The notes: generated by a model from the letters alone, not told the origin. A stretch of 64,000 bases of DNA from Acidisphaera sp. L21 (GCF_009765685.1 NZ_LMUY01000045.1:1-64000), one strand, 5' to 3'; numbered from the stretch's first letter, positions 41,886-51,541 are shown. Numbers and translations are program-made.

Positions 41886-42755
41886 ATGCCGCAATCCTCC
41901 CCCCATGCCGACCTGCAACCGGCCGCGGAAGCCTGGTTCGGCACGTTGCGCGACCGGCTTTGTGCAGCGTTCGAGACGATCGAGGATGCTGGCGGCGTGC
42001 TGCAGGATCGCCCGGCCGGCCGGTTCGCCCGCAACCCATGGACTCGCCCGGGGCTGGAGGGCGGCGGCACGATCGGGCTGATGCATGGCCGGGTGTTCGA
42101 GAAGGTGGGTGTGAACGTGTCCGCGGTGTCGGGGGAGTTCAGCCCGGAATTCCGCGCCTCCATCCCCGGGGCGGCGGAGGATCCGCGGTTCTGGGCTGCC
42201 GGGGTAAGCGTCGTGGTGCATCCGCAGAGCCCGCACGTGCCAGCAGCGCACATGAACACGCGCATGATCGTGACGACGCGCGGCTGGTTCGGCGGCGGCG
42301 GCGACATCACGCCGATGTGGCCCGACTCGGCGGCGGCGCAGGAGGATGCGGCCAGCTTCCACGGCGCGTTCCAGGCGGCCTGCGACGCACATCACCCGGC
42401 GTATTATCCGGAGTTCAAGGCGTGGTGCGACCGCTACTTCTTCCTGCCGCATCGCAACGAGCCGCGTGGTTTGGGCGGCATCTTCTACGATCATCTGGAG
42501 CGCCAGGGGGCCGAGCAGGATTTCGCGTTCACCCGCGACGTGGGGTTGGCGTTTCTGGACGTCTACCCGGCGATCGTCCGGCGCCGGATGGACCAGAGCT
42601 GGACCGAGGCGGAGCGGCATCATCAATTGGTGCGGCGCGGGCGCTACGTGGAATTTAACCTGCTGCACGACCGTGGCACGCTGTTCGGGCTGAAAACAGG
42701 GGGCAATGTGGAGGCGATCCTGATGAGCATGCCGCCGGAAGTCCGCTGGCCTTGA
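41886..42755 (+). CDS. hemF: Oxygen-dependent coproporphyrinogen III oxidase
   Basis: Converts coproporphyrinogen III to protoporphyrinogen IX in haem synthesis, using oxygen. The 289-residue protein shows the family signature [18 protein letters not shown] followed by GGIFYDHL, plus [16 protein letters not shown] and [16 protein letters not shown]. It is divergent from petABC, whose products need haem, across about 110 bp that should carry both promoters. The aerobic (HemF) rather than radical (HemN) form fits an aerobic organism. Confidence 0.96.
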   Translation: MPQSSPHADLQPAAEAWFGTLRDRLCAAFETIEDAGGVLQDRPAGRFARNPWTRPGLEGGGTIGLMHGRVFEKVGVNVSAVSGEFSPEFRASIPGAAEDPRFWAAGVSVVVHPQSPHVPAAHMNTRMIVTTRGWFGGGGDITPMWPDSAAAQEDAASFHGAFQAACDAHHPAYYPEFKAWCDRYFFLPHRNEPRGLGGIFYDHLERQGAEQDFAFTRDVGLAFLDVYPAIVRRRMDQSWTEAERHHQLVRRGRYVEFNLLHDRGTLFGLKTGGNVEAILMSMPPEVRWP

Positions 42756-42799
42756 ATCGGGAATCGGTGTCACTTGCGAACCGACAGGAGACCACACGC

Positions 42800-43339
42800 A
42801 TGAAGTTTCGTATCGCCGTCCTATTGGCCGGGGCGCTCGCACTACCCGCACTCGGGTTCGCGCAGACCACGGCGCCCACCGCCCCGGCCAAGCCCGGCAT
42901 CACCGCGCCGGTGAAGCCGGTGGCACCGACGCGATCGACCACGACGGCCAAGCCGATCGTCGCCGCGCCGTCCGGGCCGGTGCTGATCGACGTAAACTCG
43001 GCCGACGAGAAGACGCTGGATACGCTGCCCGGCGTGGGCCCCGCGCGGGTGAAGTCGATCATCGCCAACCGGCCGTATACCGAGAAGCAACAGATTTTGG
43101 AGAAGAAGGCGGTCCCGTCCAATGTGTTCGCCGCGATCGAGGACAAGATTGCGCTGGCGAACGTGAACAAGACCGGTGCTGCCGACCTGGCGAAGATCCT
43201 GCCGAACGTCGGCCCGGTTCGCGCGCAGCAGATCGTCGATAAGCGTCCCTACGCCACGCTGCAGGATCTGGTGACCAAGGGCGCGTTGTCCCAGGGGATC
43301 CTGGACGGGCTGAAGGGCCTGGTCACCGTCGGCCAGTGA
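42800..43339 (+). CDS. ComEA-like secreted helix-hairpin-helix protein
   Basis: A 179-residue exported protein. Signal peptide MKFRIAVLLAGALALPALGF is followed by an Ala/Pro/Thr linker (about residues 23-65) and two helix-hairpin-helix units. Unit 1 is VNSADEKTLDTLPGVGPARV and unit 2 is VNKTGAADLAKILPNVGPVR. ComEA-type proteins bind double-stranded DNA in the periplasm during uptake, but many lone homologues have unknown roles. No comEC or pilus gene is near. The ATG at 42800 follows CAGGAGA. Confidence 0.85.
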   Translation: MKFRIAVLLAGALALPALGFAQTTAPTAPAKPGITAPVKPVAPTRSTTTAKPIVAAPSGPVLIDVNSADEKTLDTLPGVGPARVKSIIANRPYTEKQQILEKKAVPSNVFAAIEDKIALANVNKTGAADLAKILPNVGPVRAQQIVDKRPYATLQDLVTKGALSQGILDGLKGLVTVGQ

Positions 43340-43361
43340 CCTGAACCCGGCGGCGGGTGCG

Positions 43362-44924
43362 CTAGTGACCGCCGCCGCCGCCTTTTGCCTTTACGCTCGA
43401 AAACAGGAAGGCGAAGGGCACGACGCAGAACGCGCCAATGGCGCAGAACATGAACACGTCGGAATACGCCAACACTTGCGCCTGGGTGCGCAACGCCTTG
43501 TAGACTTGGCCGGTGGCGGTATCCATCGTGGTCGCCGCCGCATGGCCCATGGACAGCAGGGTCTGCTGGTATCGCTCGATCGTCTGATTATAGGCCGGGT
43601 TGAACTTGTCGAGGTGGGTGACGAGGTGGGCGGTGCGGATCTGCGTACGCTCCGTCACCATCGCGGTCGCGGCGCTGATGCCGATGGAGCCGGAGACGTT
43701 GCGGAACATGGTATAGAGCGCCGCGGCGTCGCCATTCAGCTCCTTCGGCAAGGTCGCATAGGCCAGGGTACTGATGGGCACGAACAGCAGGGCGATGCCA
43801 AAGGATTGCGCGGCGCGGATCTTGGCCAGGGTGTTGTAGTCGATATCGGGCACTAGCATCATCGAGTAGGTCATGCCCAGGCCCATGACCAGGAAGCCGA
43901 ATGCCACGATGTATTTTGTCGGCACGAATCCCATCGCCCGCTGTACCAGCGGAATAGTGAAGCAGACCAGCGCTGCACCCGGCGATAGCACCAGGCCGGC
44001 CAGGGTGGAGTTGTACTGCAGCACCTCTTGCGCCAATTGTGGAATGAGCACCGCCGACGAGTAGACGATGCCGAACAGCATGAAGGTGGTGAACGAGCCG
44101 AGGGCGAAGTTGCGGTCGCCCATCACGCGCAGGCTCACGATCGGCTTCTTCGCGGTCAGCAGCCAGGCGATGGCGCCGATGATGCCGATGGCCGACGCGA
44201 TGGCCATGCCGACGATGAAGTTGGAGCCGAACCAGTCGTCATCCTCGCCGCGGTCCATGACTACCTGCAGGCAGCCCAGTCCCAGCGCGATCAGGCCCAG
44301 CCCGATCGTGTCGATCTTGCGCTTCGGGGCATTGGCGACCCAGGGCGGGTCCTCCACCAGGGTGCTGACGGCGAAGAAGGTGAGCGCGGACACTGGGATG
44401 TTGATGAAGAAGATCCAGCGCCAGGTGTAGTTGTCGGTGATCCACCCGCCGAGGGTCGGCCCGAGCACGGGGGCGACGATGGTGGCGACGGCAGTGATGG
44501 AGAACGCCATGCCGCGCTTTTCCGGCGGGAAGGTGTCCAGGATGATGGATTGCTGGTTGGGCTGCAGCCCGCCGCCGAAGAAGCCCTGGGCCAGGCGGAA
44601 GATGATCAATTGCGGCAGGCTGTTGGCGATGCCGCACAGGAACGAGCAGACGCCGAACGCACCGATGCAGATCAGGAAGTAGCGCTTGCGGCCGAGCCGG
44701 TTGCCCAGGAAGCCCGAGATCGGCAGCACGATGCCGTTGGCTACCAGGTAGGAGGTGAGCGTCCAGGTCGCCTCGTCATTGGAAGACGACAGCGCGCCGG
44801 CGATGTGCGGCAGGGCGACGTTGACGATGGTGGTGTCCAGGATCTCCATGAACGCCGCCAGGGTGACGACCAGGGCGATCAGCCACGGGTTGGCTTTGGG
44901 CTTCCAGTCGCTGCTACCGCTCAA
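43362..44924 (-). CDS. EmrB/QacA-type MFS drug exporter (DHA2), copy 1
   Basis: A 520-residue, 14-helix proton-driven exporter. Landmarks are FMEILDTTIVNVALPHIAG, the motif A loop GFLGNRLGRKRYF, QGFFGGGLQPNQQSI and motif C APVLGPTLGGWITD. It is a close paralogue of the next gene upstream; both begin with WKPKANPWLIA. The two are 3 bp apart and follow emrA, so they probably share an EmrA adaptor. It is convergent with the ComEA-like gene, 22 bp away. Confidence 0.92.
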   Translation of the reverse strand: MSGSSDWKPKANPWLIALVVTLAAFMEILDTTIVNVALPHIAGALSSSNDEATWTLTSYLVANGIVLPISGFLGNRLGRKRYFLICIGAFGVCSFLCGIANSLPQLIIFRLAQGFFGGGLQPNQQSIILDTFPPEKRGMAFSITAVATIVAPVLGPTLGGWITDNYTWRWIFFINIPVSALTFFAVSTLVEDPPWVANAPKRKIDTIGLGLIALGLGCLQVVMDRGEDDDWFGSNFIVGMAIASAIGIIGAIAWLLTAKKPIVSLRVMGDRNFALGSFTTFMLFGIVYSSAVLIPQLAQEVLQYNSTLAGLVLSPGAALVCFTIPLVQRAMGFVPTKYIVAFGFLVMGLGMTYSMMLVPDIDYNTLAKIRAAQSFGIALLFVPISTLAYATLPKELNGDAAALYTMFRNVSGSIGISAATAMVTERTQIRTAHLVTHLDKFNPAYNQTIERYQQTLLSMGHAAATTMDTATGQVYKALRTQAQVLAYSDVFMFCAIGAFCVVPFAFLFSSVKAKGGGGGH

Positions 44925-44927
44925 ATG

Positions 44928-46514
44928 CTAATGCCCCCCGCCCGATGCGCCTTTCGTGGTCCGCGCCTCGAACAGGAACGTCAGCGGCACGATGCAGAAC
45001 GCAGCAATGGCGCAATAGGCGAACACGTCCCGGTATGCGAGCACGGCAGCCTGCAGGTTCAGCGTTTGCAGCGCCATCCCCATCGCCTGGCTACTCACCT
45101 GCCCTGCGGCCCGGCCCATGCTCAATAACGTATGTTCGGTTTGGGCGAGATAGTCGTTGAAGGCCGGGTTGAAGGGGTTGAGGTTCTGCGACAGGTAGGA
45201 TTGGCGCACCTGAGTTCGCTCGGTGATGCCGGCGGTCGCCAAAGATATTCCAATCGACCCGGCGACGTTGCGCAGCATCACATAGAGCGAACTGGCGTCA
45301 CCGTTCAGCGATCGGGGCATGGTGGAATAGGTGATGGCGCTGGTGGGCACGAAGAGGAAGGCCAGGCCCAGCGTCTGCGTGGCGCGCATCAGCGCCAGCG
45401 TGCCGAAGGAGGCGTCGGGCGTCACGCCATGCGCGTAGCTATAGGCGCAGCCCAAGGTGAAGAAGCCGAAGCCTATGACGTAGCGGGTTTGCACGTAGGG
45501 CAGCATGCGGCCGACGATCGGGATCAGGAACAGGATCATGATCGCGCCGGGTGACAGCACCATGCCGGCGAGCGTGGCCGTGTAGCCCAGGCGTTGCTGG
45601 GCCAATTGCGGCAGCAGCACCGCGCCGGAATACAGGATGGCGCCGATGCCGAAGATCATCACCGAGCCGACGGCGAAGTTTCGGTTGCCGAAAGCGCGCA
45701 GGTTCACGATCGGCTTCTTCGCCGTCAGCAGCCACCAGATCGCCCCGGCAATGCCCAGCACCGCCATGAAGGCGCAGGTGACGATGAGGGGGGAGCTGAA
45801 CCAATCGTCGTCCTCGCCCCGGTCCAGCATGATCTGCAGGCTGCCGAGGCCCAGGGCGATCAGGCCGAGGCCGATATAGTCGAAATCGCGCACGCTGGCC
45901 TTCATGCGCAGCACCCAGGGCGGGTCCTCCACCAGGGCGGCCACGGCGAAGAAGGCGAAGATGCCGACGGGGATATTGATGAAGAAGATCCACCGCCAGG
46001 AATAGTTATCGGTGATCCAGCCGCCCAGCGTCGGGCCGATCACGGGGGCGAAGATGACGGCGACGGCGACGACGCCGAACGCCTTGCCACGCTGCGCCGG
46101 TTCGAACGTGTCGAGGATGATGGATTGCTGGTTCGGCTGCAGCCCGCCGCCGAAGAAGCCCTGCATCAGGCGGAAAATGATCAGTTCGCCCAGGCTGGTG
46201 CTGGTGCCGCACAGGAAGGACGAGACGGTGAACATGGCGATGCAGATGAGGAAGTAGCGCTTGCGCCCGATGACACGGCCCAGAAAGCCCGAGATCGGCA
46301 GCACGATGCCGTTCGCCACCAGGTAGGAGGTGAGCGCCCAGGTGGCATCGTCATAGGACGCCGAGACGGAGCCCGCGATGTGCGGCAGGCTGACGTTGAC
46401 GATGGTGGTGTCCAGGATTTCCATGAACGCCGCCATCGTCACGACGATGGCGATCAGCCATGGATTGGCCTTGGGCTTCCACGCGGCGTCCGACTTGGTG
46501 TTGTCCTCGGTCAT
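44928..46514 (-). CDS. EmrB/QacA-type MFS drug exporter (DHA2), copy 2
   Basis: A 528-residue 14-helix exporter, nearly colinear with the downstream copy. It has MEILDTTIVNVSLPHIAGSV, LGRVIGRKRYFLIC, MQGFFGGGLQPNQQSI and FAPVIGPTLGGWITDNYSWR. Divergence is scattered along the whole protein, consistent with an old tandem duplication and not an assembly duplicate. It lies 19 bp after emrA. With EmrA and an outer-membrane channel it would export hydrophobic compounds out of the cell; the TolC-type channel is not in the window. Confidence 0.92.
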   Translation of the reverse strand: MTEDNTKSDAAWKPKANPWLIAIVVTMAAFMEILDTTIVNVSLPHIAGSVSASYDDATWALTSYLVANGIVLPISGFLGRVIGRKRYFLICIAMFTVSSFLCGTSTSLGELIIFRLMQGFFGGGLQPNQQSIILDTFEPAQRGKAFGVVAVAVIFAPVIGPTLGGWITDNYSWRWIFFINIPVGIFAFFAVAALVEDPPWVLRMKASVRDFDYIGLGLIALGLGSLQIMLDRGEDDDWFSSPLIVTCAFMAVLGIAGAIWWLLTAKKPIVNLRAFGNRNFAVGSVMIFGIGAILYSGAVLLPQLAQQRLGYTATLAGMVLSPGAIMILFLIPIVGRMLPYVQTRYVIGFGFFTLGCAYSYAHGVTPDASFGTLALMRATQTLGLAFLFVPTSAITYSTMPRSLNGDASSLYVMLRNVAGSIGISLATAGITERTQVRQSYLSQNLNPFNPAFNDYLAQTEHTLLSMGRAAGQVSSQAMGMALQTLNLQAAVLAYRDVFAYCAIAAFCIVPLTFLFEARTTKGASGGGH

Positions 46515-46533
46515 GGCGCCGGCCAGATGCGCT

Positions 46534-47718
46534 TCATTTCAAAGTCACTGTGGGCACCACGGACAGGCCGAGCGGCAAGGGCTGCGCCGGGTCCATGCCG
46601 CGGTCGATGATCAGCTTGACCGGTACGCGCTGCACGATCTTGACGAAGTTGCCGGTGGCGTTTTCCGGTGGGAAGGCGGTGAATTTGGAGCCGGAGCCGA
46701 GCTGGATGCTGTCGACATGGCCGTCCAGCTTCAGCCCTGGATAGGCGTCGACCTCGAACGTCACCTTCTGCCCCTGGCGCATTCGGTTAAGCTGGCTTTC
46801 CTTGAAGTTGGCGGTGACCCAAACCTCCGGCGTCACGATCGAGAAGATCGAGGCGCCGACTTGCAGGTAGTTGCCCATTTCGATGTTGCGCTTGGTGATC
46901 CAGCCATCCTGCGGCGCCTTGATGGTGGCGTAGCTGAGGTTCAGTTCAGCCTGGGCCAATTGCGCCTCCGCCTGCTTCACCTGGCCGTCGATCTGGCTCA
47001 CCTGCTGGTCGGCGCTGCCGATGTTCTGCTGCACCGGCTCGGCCTGGTCGACGGCGGCCTGGGCGGCGGTCACCTGGCCCTGGGCCAGTTGCAGTTGTGC
47101 GGTGGACTGGTCGACGTTCTGCTGCGTCGTCGCCTCCCGCGTGACGGAATGCTGGCGCTTGTAGTCGGTTTGGGCCTGGAACAGCTGGCCCTGCGCCTGC
47201 TGCAACTGGCCCTGCGCCTGCAGCAAGCGAGCGGGGAAGTTCTTGCGGGCGATCTGGGCGTTCAGTTCGGCCGCGGCCTTCTGCGCCTGAGCGATGATGA
47301 GGCTGGCGCGCGCCTGGTCCCGGGCGACGATGAAGTCCCGTGGGTCGATGCGGGCGAGCACGTCGCCAGCCTTCACCCGCTGGTTGTCGTTGACCAGCAA
47401 TTCCACGACGTAGCCGGCGACCTTCGGCGAGATCGTCAGCGCACGGCCGTCCGTGTAGGCGTCGTCGGTGGATTCGAGGTCGCGATTGGCGAGGTAGTAG
47501 TAAACGCCGCCGGCGATCGCCAGAAGGATGACGATGAGACCGATGATCTTCACCCAAGGGGAAGATTTCTTGGCGACCTCCTCCTGTTTCTTTTCGGCAG
47601 CGCCATCCTTGCCAGAGGATTTTTTCTCGTCCTGGCCGCCGGGCTTGCCACGGTCCGGGGATTGCTCCTCTCCGCTGGGCTCGTCCTGATGGTCGGTCTT
47701 CTCTTCGTCCAGACTCAA
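46534..47718 (-). CDS. emrA: HlyD/EmrA-type membrane fusion protein
   Basis: The 394-residue periplasmic adaptor for EmrB pumps. An acidic/Lys-rich cytoplasmic start is followed by one membrane helix (IIGLIVILLAIAGGVYYYLA). The beta-barrel/lipoyl half shows DDAYTDGRALTISPKVAGYV. A long coiled coil (rich in QGQLQQAQGQLFQAQ) precedes the second lipoyl half ATIKAPQDGWITKRNIEMGN. It begins with TTG at 47718, preceded by GGAG. A perfect TetR-type palindrome lies 29 bp upstream of that start. Confidence 0.92.
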   Translation of the reverse strand: MSLDEEKTDHQDEPSGEEQSPDRGKPGGQDEKKSSGKDGAAEKKQEEVAKKSSPWVKIIGLIVILLAIAGGVYYYLANRDLESTDDAYTDGRALTISPKVAGYVVELLVNDNQRVKAGDVLARIDPRDFIVARDQARASLIIAQAQKAAAELNAQIARKNFPARLLQAQGQLQQAQGQLFQAQTDYKRQHSVTREATTQQNVDQSTAQLQLAQGQVTAAQAAVDQAEPVQQNIGSADQQVSQIDGQVKQAEAQLAQAELNLSYATIKAPQDGWITKRNIEMGNYLQVGASIFSIVTPEVWVTANFKESQLNRMRQGQKVTFEVDAYPGLKLDGHVDSIQLGSGSKFTAFPPENATGNFVKIVQRVPVKLIIDRGMDPAQPLPLGLSVVPTVTLK

Positions 47719-47746
47719 CGGGGCAACTCCAGCGGTGAAAGGCGAG

Positions 47747-47760
47747 TGACCGTTCGGTCA
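47747..47760. promoter_or_regulatory. TetR-type palindromic operator upstream of emrA
   Basis: TGACCGTTCGGTCA is a perfect 14 bp palindrome in the 57 bp gap between the ABC exporter stop and the emrA start. Palindromes of this exact form are typical operators of TetR-family repressors of efflux pumps. No tetR gene is in the window, so the regulator must be encoded elsewhere. Confidence 0.65.
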
Positions 47761-47774
47761 TCGCACATCCAGCG

Positions 47775-49538
47775 TCAGGTCGCAAAGGCCTGGGTGCGCA
47801 CCAGGCGGGCATATAGGCCTTCCTTGCTCATCAGTTCCGCGTGCGTGCCCTGCTCCACCACGGCGCCGTCGGCCATGGCGACCACCAGATCGGCGTCGCG
47901 GACGGTGGAAAGGCGGTGCGCGACGACGATCGTGGTGCGGCCGGCGCGCAGCCGGGCCAGCGCTTGTTGCACGGCTGCCTCGCTTTCCGCGTCCAGGGCG
48001 GAGGTCGCTTCGTCCAGCAGGAGGATCCGGGGGTCGCGCAGCAGGGCACGGGCCAAGGCCACGCGCTGGCGCTGCCCGCCGGACAGGCGCCCGCCGCCGG
48101 TACCGACCGGCATGTCGAACCCTTCGGGCAGGTCGGCGATGAAACCGGCGGCGGCGGCCTCGGCAGCGGCCTCGATGGCGGCCGGGTCGGCGCCGGGTCG
48201 GCCCATGGCGATGTTGGCGCCCACCGTGTCGTCGAACAGCATGGTGTCCTGCCCGACATAGGCGATGGCATCGCGCAGGCTCTGCAGCGACACCTGGCGC
48301 AGATCGGCACCGTCGACGGTGATGCTGCCGCTGCTGACGTCGTGCAGGCGCGGGATGAGCGCCAGGGCGGTGGATTTGCCGGCCCCGGATGCGCCGACCA
48401 GCGCCACCGTCATGCCGGGTTCGGCGACGAAGGACAGGCCGCGCAGCCCTTCCCGCCCGTCCGGGTATAGGAAGCGCACATCCTGGAACACCACGCGGCC
48501 GTGCCCGGCGGGTAGCGCGACGGCGCCGGGCTGCTCGACGATGCCGGGCTGCTCGTCGATGACGGAGAAGACGCGGGACAGGCCAGCCATGCCCTCCTGC
48601 ACCGCGGCGTTCAGCGAGCCGAGGGCGCGCAAGGGTTGGGAGGCGATGAGCAAGGCGGCGACGAAGCCGGTGAAATTGCCGACGGTGTTGGTGCCGACCG
48701 CGGCGCGCCAGCCGGCGAAGCCCATGACGGCGGCGATGGCGACGCCACCCAATACCTCCAGCATCGGGTCCACGGCGGAGCGGGTGCGGGTCATCCGCAT
48801 CAGCGCCTTGTTGAGATGGCCGAAGGCTTGGTTGGCCCGCTCGGTCTCGACCGCTTCGAGGCGGTAGGCGCGGACGGTGCGGGCTTGGCTGAAGCTTTCG
48901 GTCAGCATGCCGGCGGCCTCGCCCATGCGTTCCTGCATGCCACCCGAGGCGCGGCGGATGCGCTTGCCCAGGCGCTGGATCGGTAGCGCGGCGAGTGGGT
49001 ACAGGGCGGCGGCGATGAGGCTGAGCACCCAGTCCATCCACAGCATCGAGGCGATGAGGCCCACGACGGTAATGCCGTTGGCGATGCCGCCGATGGCGCG
49101 GGTCAATGCCTCGCGGATGATGGCGGCGTCGGTGGTGAAGCGGGCGGCGAGTTGGGCCGGCGCCTCCCGTTCCACCCGGGACAGGTCGGCGGTGGTGAGG
49201 TGGGCGAACATGCGGGCCTGCAGTTCGCGAATGATGCGCAGGACCAGGCCCTGGGTGAGAACCGTTTGGGCGTAGGTGCTGGCGGCCTTGGCGGCGGTGA
49301 TGATCACCACCAGCGCGGGCACCTGATACAGAATGCGCCGGTCACGCGCGGCGAACATGGAGAAGGCGCGGTCGATCACCAGCGGATACAGCGCCGTCAG
49401 CCCGGCCATGATGGCGGTCACGACCAGGATCACGAACATTCGGCCGCGATACCGGGCCAGATGGTCGCGCCAGAGGCGGCGCAGCAGGCGGTTGTTGCCG
49501 GGTTCGGCCAGCAGGGAGGCCGGGGTGCGTGCGTCCAT
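47775..49538 (-). CDS. MsbA-like ABC exporter (fused membrane and ATPase domains)
   Basis: A 587-residue half-transporter. The six-helix membrane domain is followed by an ATPase with Walker A VGASGAGKST, signature LSGGQRQRVALARALL, Walker B ILLLDEATSALD and switch VAHRLSTV. Homodimers of this type flip lipids or export drugs. I start at MDARTPASLL (49538), 14 bp after the CCA-adding enzyme stop; the longer ORF reads into that gene. It lies between a tRNA-processing gene and the emr efflux genes. Confidence 0.93.
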   Translation of the reverse strand: MDARTPASLLAEPGNNRLLRRLWRDHLARYRGRMFVILVVTAIMAGLTALYPLVIDRAFSMFAARDRRILYQVPALVVIITAAKAASTYAQTVLTQGLVLRIIRELQARMFAHLTTADLSRVEREAPAQLAARFTTDAAIIREALTRAIGGIANGITVVGLIASMLWMDWVLSLIAAALYPLAALPIQRLGKRIRRASGGMQERMGEAAGMLTESFSQARTVRAYRLEAVETERANQAFGHLNKALMRMTRTRSAVDPMLEVLGGVAIAAVMGFAGWRAAVGTNTVGNFTGFVAALLIASQPLRALGSLNAAVQEGMAGLSRVFSVIDEQPGIVEQPGAVALPAGHGRVVFQDVRFLYPDGREGLRGLSFVAEPGMTVALVGASGAGKSTALALIPRLHDVSSGSITVDGADLRQVSLQSLRDAIAYVGQDTMLFDDTVGANIAMGRPGADPAAIEAAAEAAAAGFIADLPEGFDMPVGTGGGRLSGGQRQRVALARALLRDPRILLLDEATSALDAESEAAVQQALARLRAGRTTIVVAHRLSTVRDADLVVAMADGAVVEQGTHAELMSKEGLYARLVRTQAFAT

Positions 49539-49552
49539 GGGGCCGCGTGTTA

Positions 49553-50686
49553 TCAGGCTGTCGCCAGCCTCGCCAGTTCGGCCCGGCAGGCGGTGGGATC
49601 GGCGAGGCATCCGCCGGCCAGCCACCAATGCCGGCTGCGGCGGAGTAGCTCGCCCACGGCGGGGCCCGGCGGGATGCCGAGGGCGACGACGTCCCGGCCT
49701 TCGAGCGGGAAGACTGGGCGGGGCATGGCGGCCAACCGATCGCGGATCGCCTGCGGCTGGCGCGCGAGGTGGGAGCGGCCGATGAGGATATCCGCCGGGA
49801 TGTCGGCCAGTTGGCGGCGGAGATCGGCATCGCCCCCGTGCGGTGGGGGTCCGGCCAGGGCGACCAGGCGATCGGCCTCGGCGGCGGAGAGTTTCAGGCG
49901 GGTGGCGAAGGCGATGCGGTCGCCCGTGAGCAGTCCGGCCAAGCGCAGCAGCGGGTCGGGCGGCAGGCCGGTGGCGCCGGCGGGGTCGGCGCCCTCGGGG
50001 ATGGTGGCGGCCAGGACGCCGTTATCGGCCATCAGGCGCAGGGCGGCGCTGGGGTCGGGAGCTTGGAGGATGCGTTTCAGTTCCATCCATATCCGTTCGA
50101 CCGATAGGCGGCCGATGCCGGGCAGGCCGGTGCGAATCGCGGCGAGTGCGGCCGGTTCCGGCTCGCCGGTGCCGTAGCGGGCCTGGAACCGAAAGAAGCG
50201 GAGGATGCGCAGGTAGTCTTCGGCCACACGCTCCGCCGCGCTGCCGACGAAGCGGACCCGGCCGGCGCGCAAGTCGTCGGCGCCGCCGAAATAGTCGTGC
50301 AGGGCGCCGTCGGGCGATAGCGACAGGGCGTTGATGGTGAAGTCGCGCCGGGCCGCGTCCTCCTGCCAATCATCGGTCCAGGCGACTTCGGCATGGCGGC
50401 CATCGGTGGCGACGTCGCGGCGCAGGGTGGTGACTTCGTACGGGCGGCCGCCGAGCATGGCGGTGATGGTGCCGTGGGCGATCCCGGTCGGGATGGCGCG
50501 GATACCTGCGGCGACCAGGGCGGCGGCTACGGTTTCGGGATGGTCGGGCGTGGCCAGGTCGATGTCGACGGGCGGCAACCCGGCCAATGCATCGCGAACG
50601 CAGCCGCCGACCAGGCGCGCAGTGGGCAGCACGGCCAGCAGGCGCTGGGTTGCCGGGTCTGCGAGCAAGGCGGCGGTGCTAGCCAC
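49553..50686 (-). CDS. CCA-adding enzyme / poly(A) polymerase family protein
   Basis: A 377-residue class II nucleotidyltransferase that finishes tRNA 3' ends with CCA. The N-terminal catalytic part shows LVGGCVRDALAG, the metal-binding pair in PVDIDLATPD, and RRDFTINALSLSPDG. The RNA-binding neck follows (EDYLRILRFFRFQARYG). It begins with GTG at 50686 and overlaps the DUF6111 stop by 8 bp. The order NUDIX, DUF6111, CCA enzyme suggests a conserved housekeeping operon. Poly(A) polymerase activity cannot be excluded from sequence alone. Confidence 0.93.
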   Translation of the reverse strand: MASTAALLADPATQRLLAVLPTARLVGGCVRDALAGLPPVDIDLATPDHPETVAAALVAAGIRAIPTGIAHGTITAMLGGRPYEVTTLRRDVATDGRHAEVAWTDDWQEDAARRDFTINALSLSPDGALHDYFGGADDLRAGRVRFVGSAAERVAEDYLRILRFFRFQARYGTGEPEPAALAAIRTGLPGIGRLSVERIWMELKRILQAPDPSAALRLMADNGVLAATIPEGADPAGATGLPPDPLLRLAGLLTGDRIAFATRLKLSAAEADRLVALAGPPPHGGDADLRRQLADIPADILIGRSHLARQPQAIRDRLAAMPRPVFPLEGRDVVALGIPPGPAVGELLRRSRHWWLAGGCLADPTACRAELARLATA

Positions 50687-50918
50687 CGTGACCGTCGACC
50701 AGTTGGCCGTTCTGAATGCGCGCTGGGACGTAGGGTTCGTGCGGGGTCATCGACTCGGTGATGCTGGTCCAGATCAGCAGGCCGGCCACGACGCATTCCG
50801 CGAGGGCCAACAGGAGCACGGCGCGGCGGGTCGGCAGGCGGTTGTAGACGACGCCATACAGCAATGCGCCAGCGAGAATCGGCGCCAGTGCCAGGAAAAC
50901 CTCGCCTGCCCGCAGCAT
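50679..50918 (-). CDS. DUF6111 small membrane protein
   Basis: A 79-residue protein with two hydrophobic segments (FLALAPILAGALLYGVVYN and RAVLLLALAECVVAGLLIW) and a polar tail with YVPARIQNGQLVDGHGG. I recognise the DUF6111 look, found in this position in related alphaproteobacteria; function unknown. The ATG at 50918 shares its A with the NUDIX stop (TGATG). Its own stop lies 8 bp inside the CCA enzyme gene. Confidence 0.8.
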   Translation of the reverse strand: MLRAGEVFLALAPILAGALLYGVVYNRLPTRRAVLLLALAECVVAGLLIWTSITESMTPHEPYVPARIQNGQLVDGHGG

Positions 50919-51538
50919 CAGACGGTCGCCGCGACGCGGAGGCGATGGGCGAGATGGACGAGGATCGCCGCCGTGGCGCCCCAGATATAATGCCGCTCGT
51001 GCGGCCAGACCCAGAACTCGCGCTTGCGGCCCTTCCATTCGGCGCGCCGGCGTTCCGGCGCGGATGGGTCCAGCAGAACGGAGAGCGGCAGTTCGAACAC
51101 TTCCTCCACCTCGGCCGCCGCGGGTATGGGGACGAAGCCGGGGGCGAGCAGGCCGATAATCGGGCTGATGCTGAACCCGGTGCCGGTGACGTAGTCGGGC
51201 AGCCGGCCGGTGACTTCGACCAGGTTTGCGGGCAGTCCGACTTCCTCCTCCGCCTCCCGCAGGGCGGCCTCCAGCGGGGTTTCGCCCGGGTCCAGCCGGC
51301 CGCCGGGGAAGGCGACCTGGCCGGCGTGGGAGGATAGGGTCGAGGTGCGTTTGGTCAGCAGGATACCAGGATTGGGGCCGTGGATGATCGGCACCAGGAC
51401 GGCGGCGGGGACCAGAATACGCTGGGCCAGGTCGGCAATGTCGTCGCTGTTGGCCGGGGCGGCGAGCGCGTCGCCGAGTAGGGCGGGCACGGTTCCATCA
51501 CGCTGCGCCAGACGGGCGCGCAGTTCGTCCAGGTCCAA
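50918..51538 (-). CDS. NUDIX hydrolase, CoA diphosphatase type
   Basis: A 206-residue NUDIX enzyme. The Nudix box fits G-x5-E-x7-REUxEExGU exactly: GRLDPGETPLEAALREAEEE then VGL. Just before it, LLTKRTSTLSSHAGQVAFPG is the extra motif of CoA-pyrophosphate hydrolases (NudL/UPF0035), which cut CoA or acyl-CoA to phosphopantetheine and 3',5'-ADP. It begins with TTG at 51538, 3 bp after the DUF1285 stop. Translation is coupled to DUF6111. Confidence 0.92.
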   Translation of the reverse strand: MDLDELRARLAQRDGTVPALLGDALAAPANSDDIADLAQRILVPAAVLVPIIHGPNPGILLTKRTSTLSSHAGQVAFPGGRLDPGETPLEAALREAEEEVGLPANLVEVTGRLPDYVTGTGFSISPIIGLLAPGFVPIPAAAEVEEVFELPLSVLLDPSAPERRRAEWKGRKREFWVWPHERHYIWGATAAILVHLAHRLRVAATV

Positions 51539-51541
51539 CCG

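Noticed and set aside
43362-46514. Assembly duplication of one emrB gene
   Set aside because: The two copies differ throughout in protein and DNA while keeping family motifs, so they are true paralogues.
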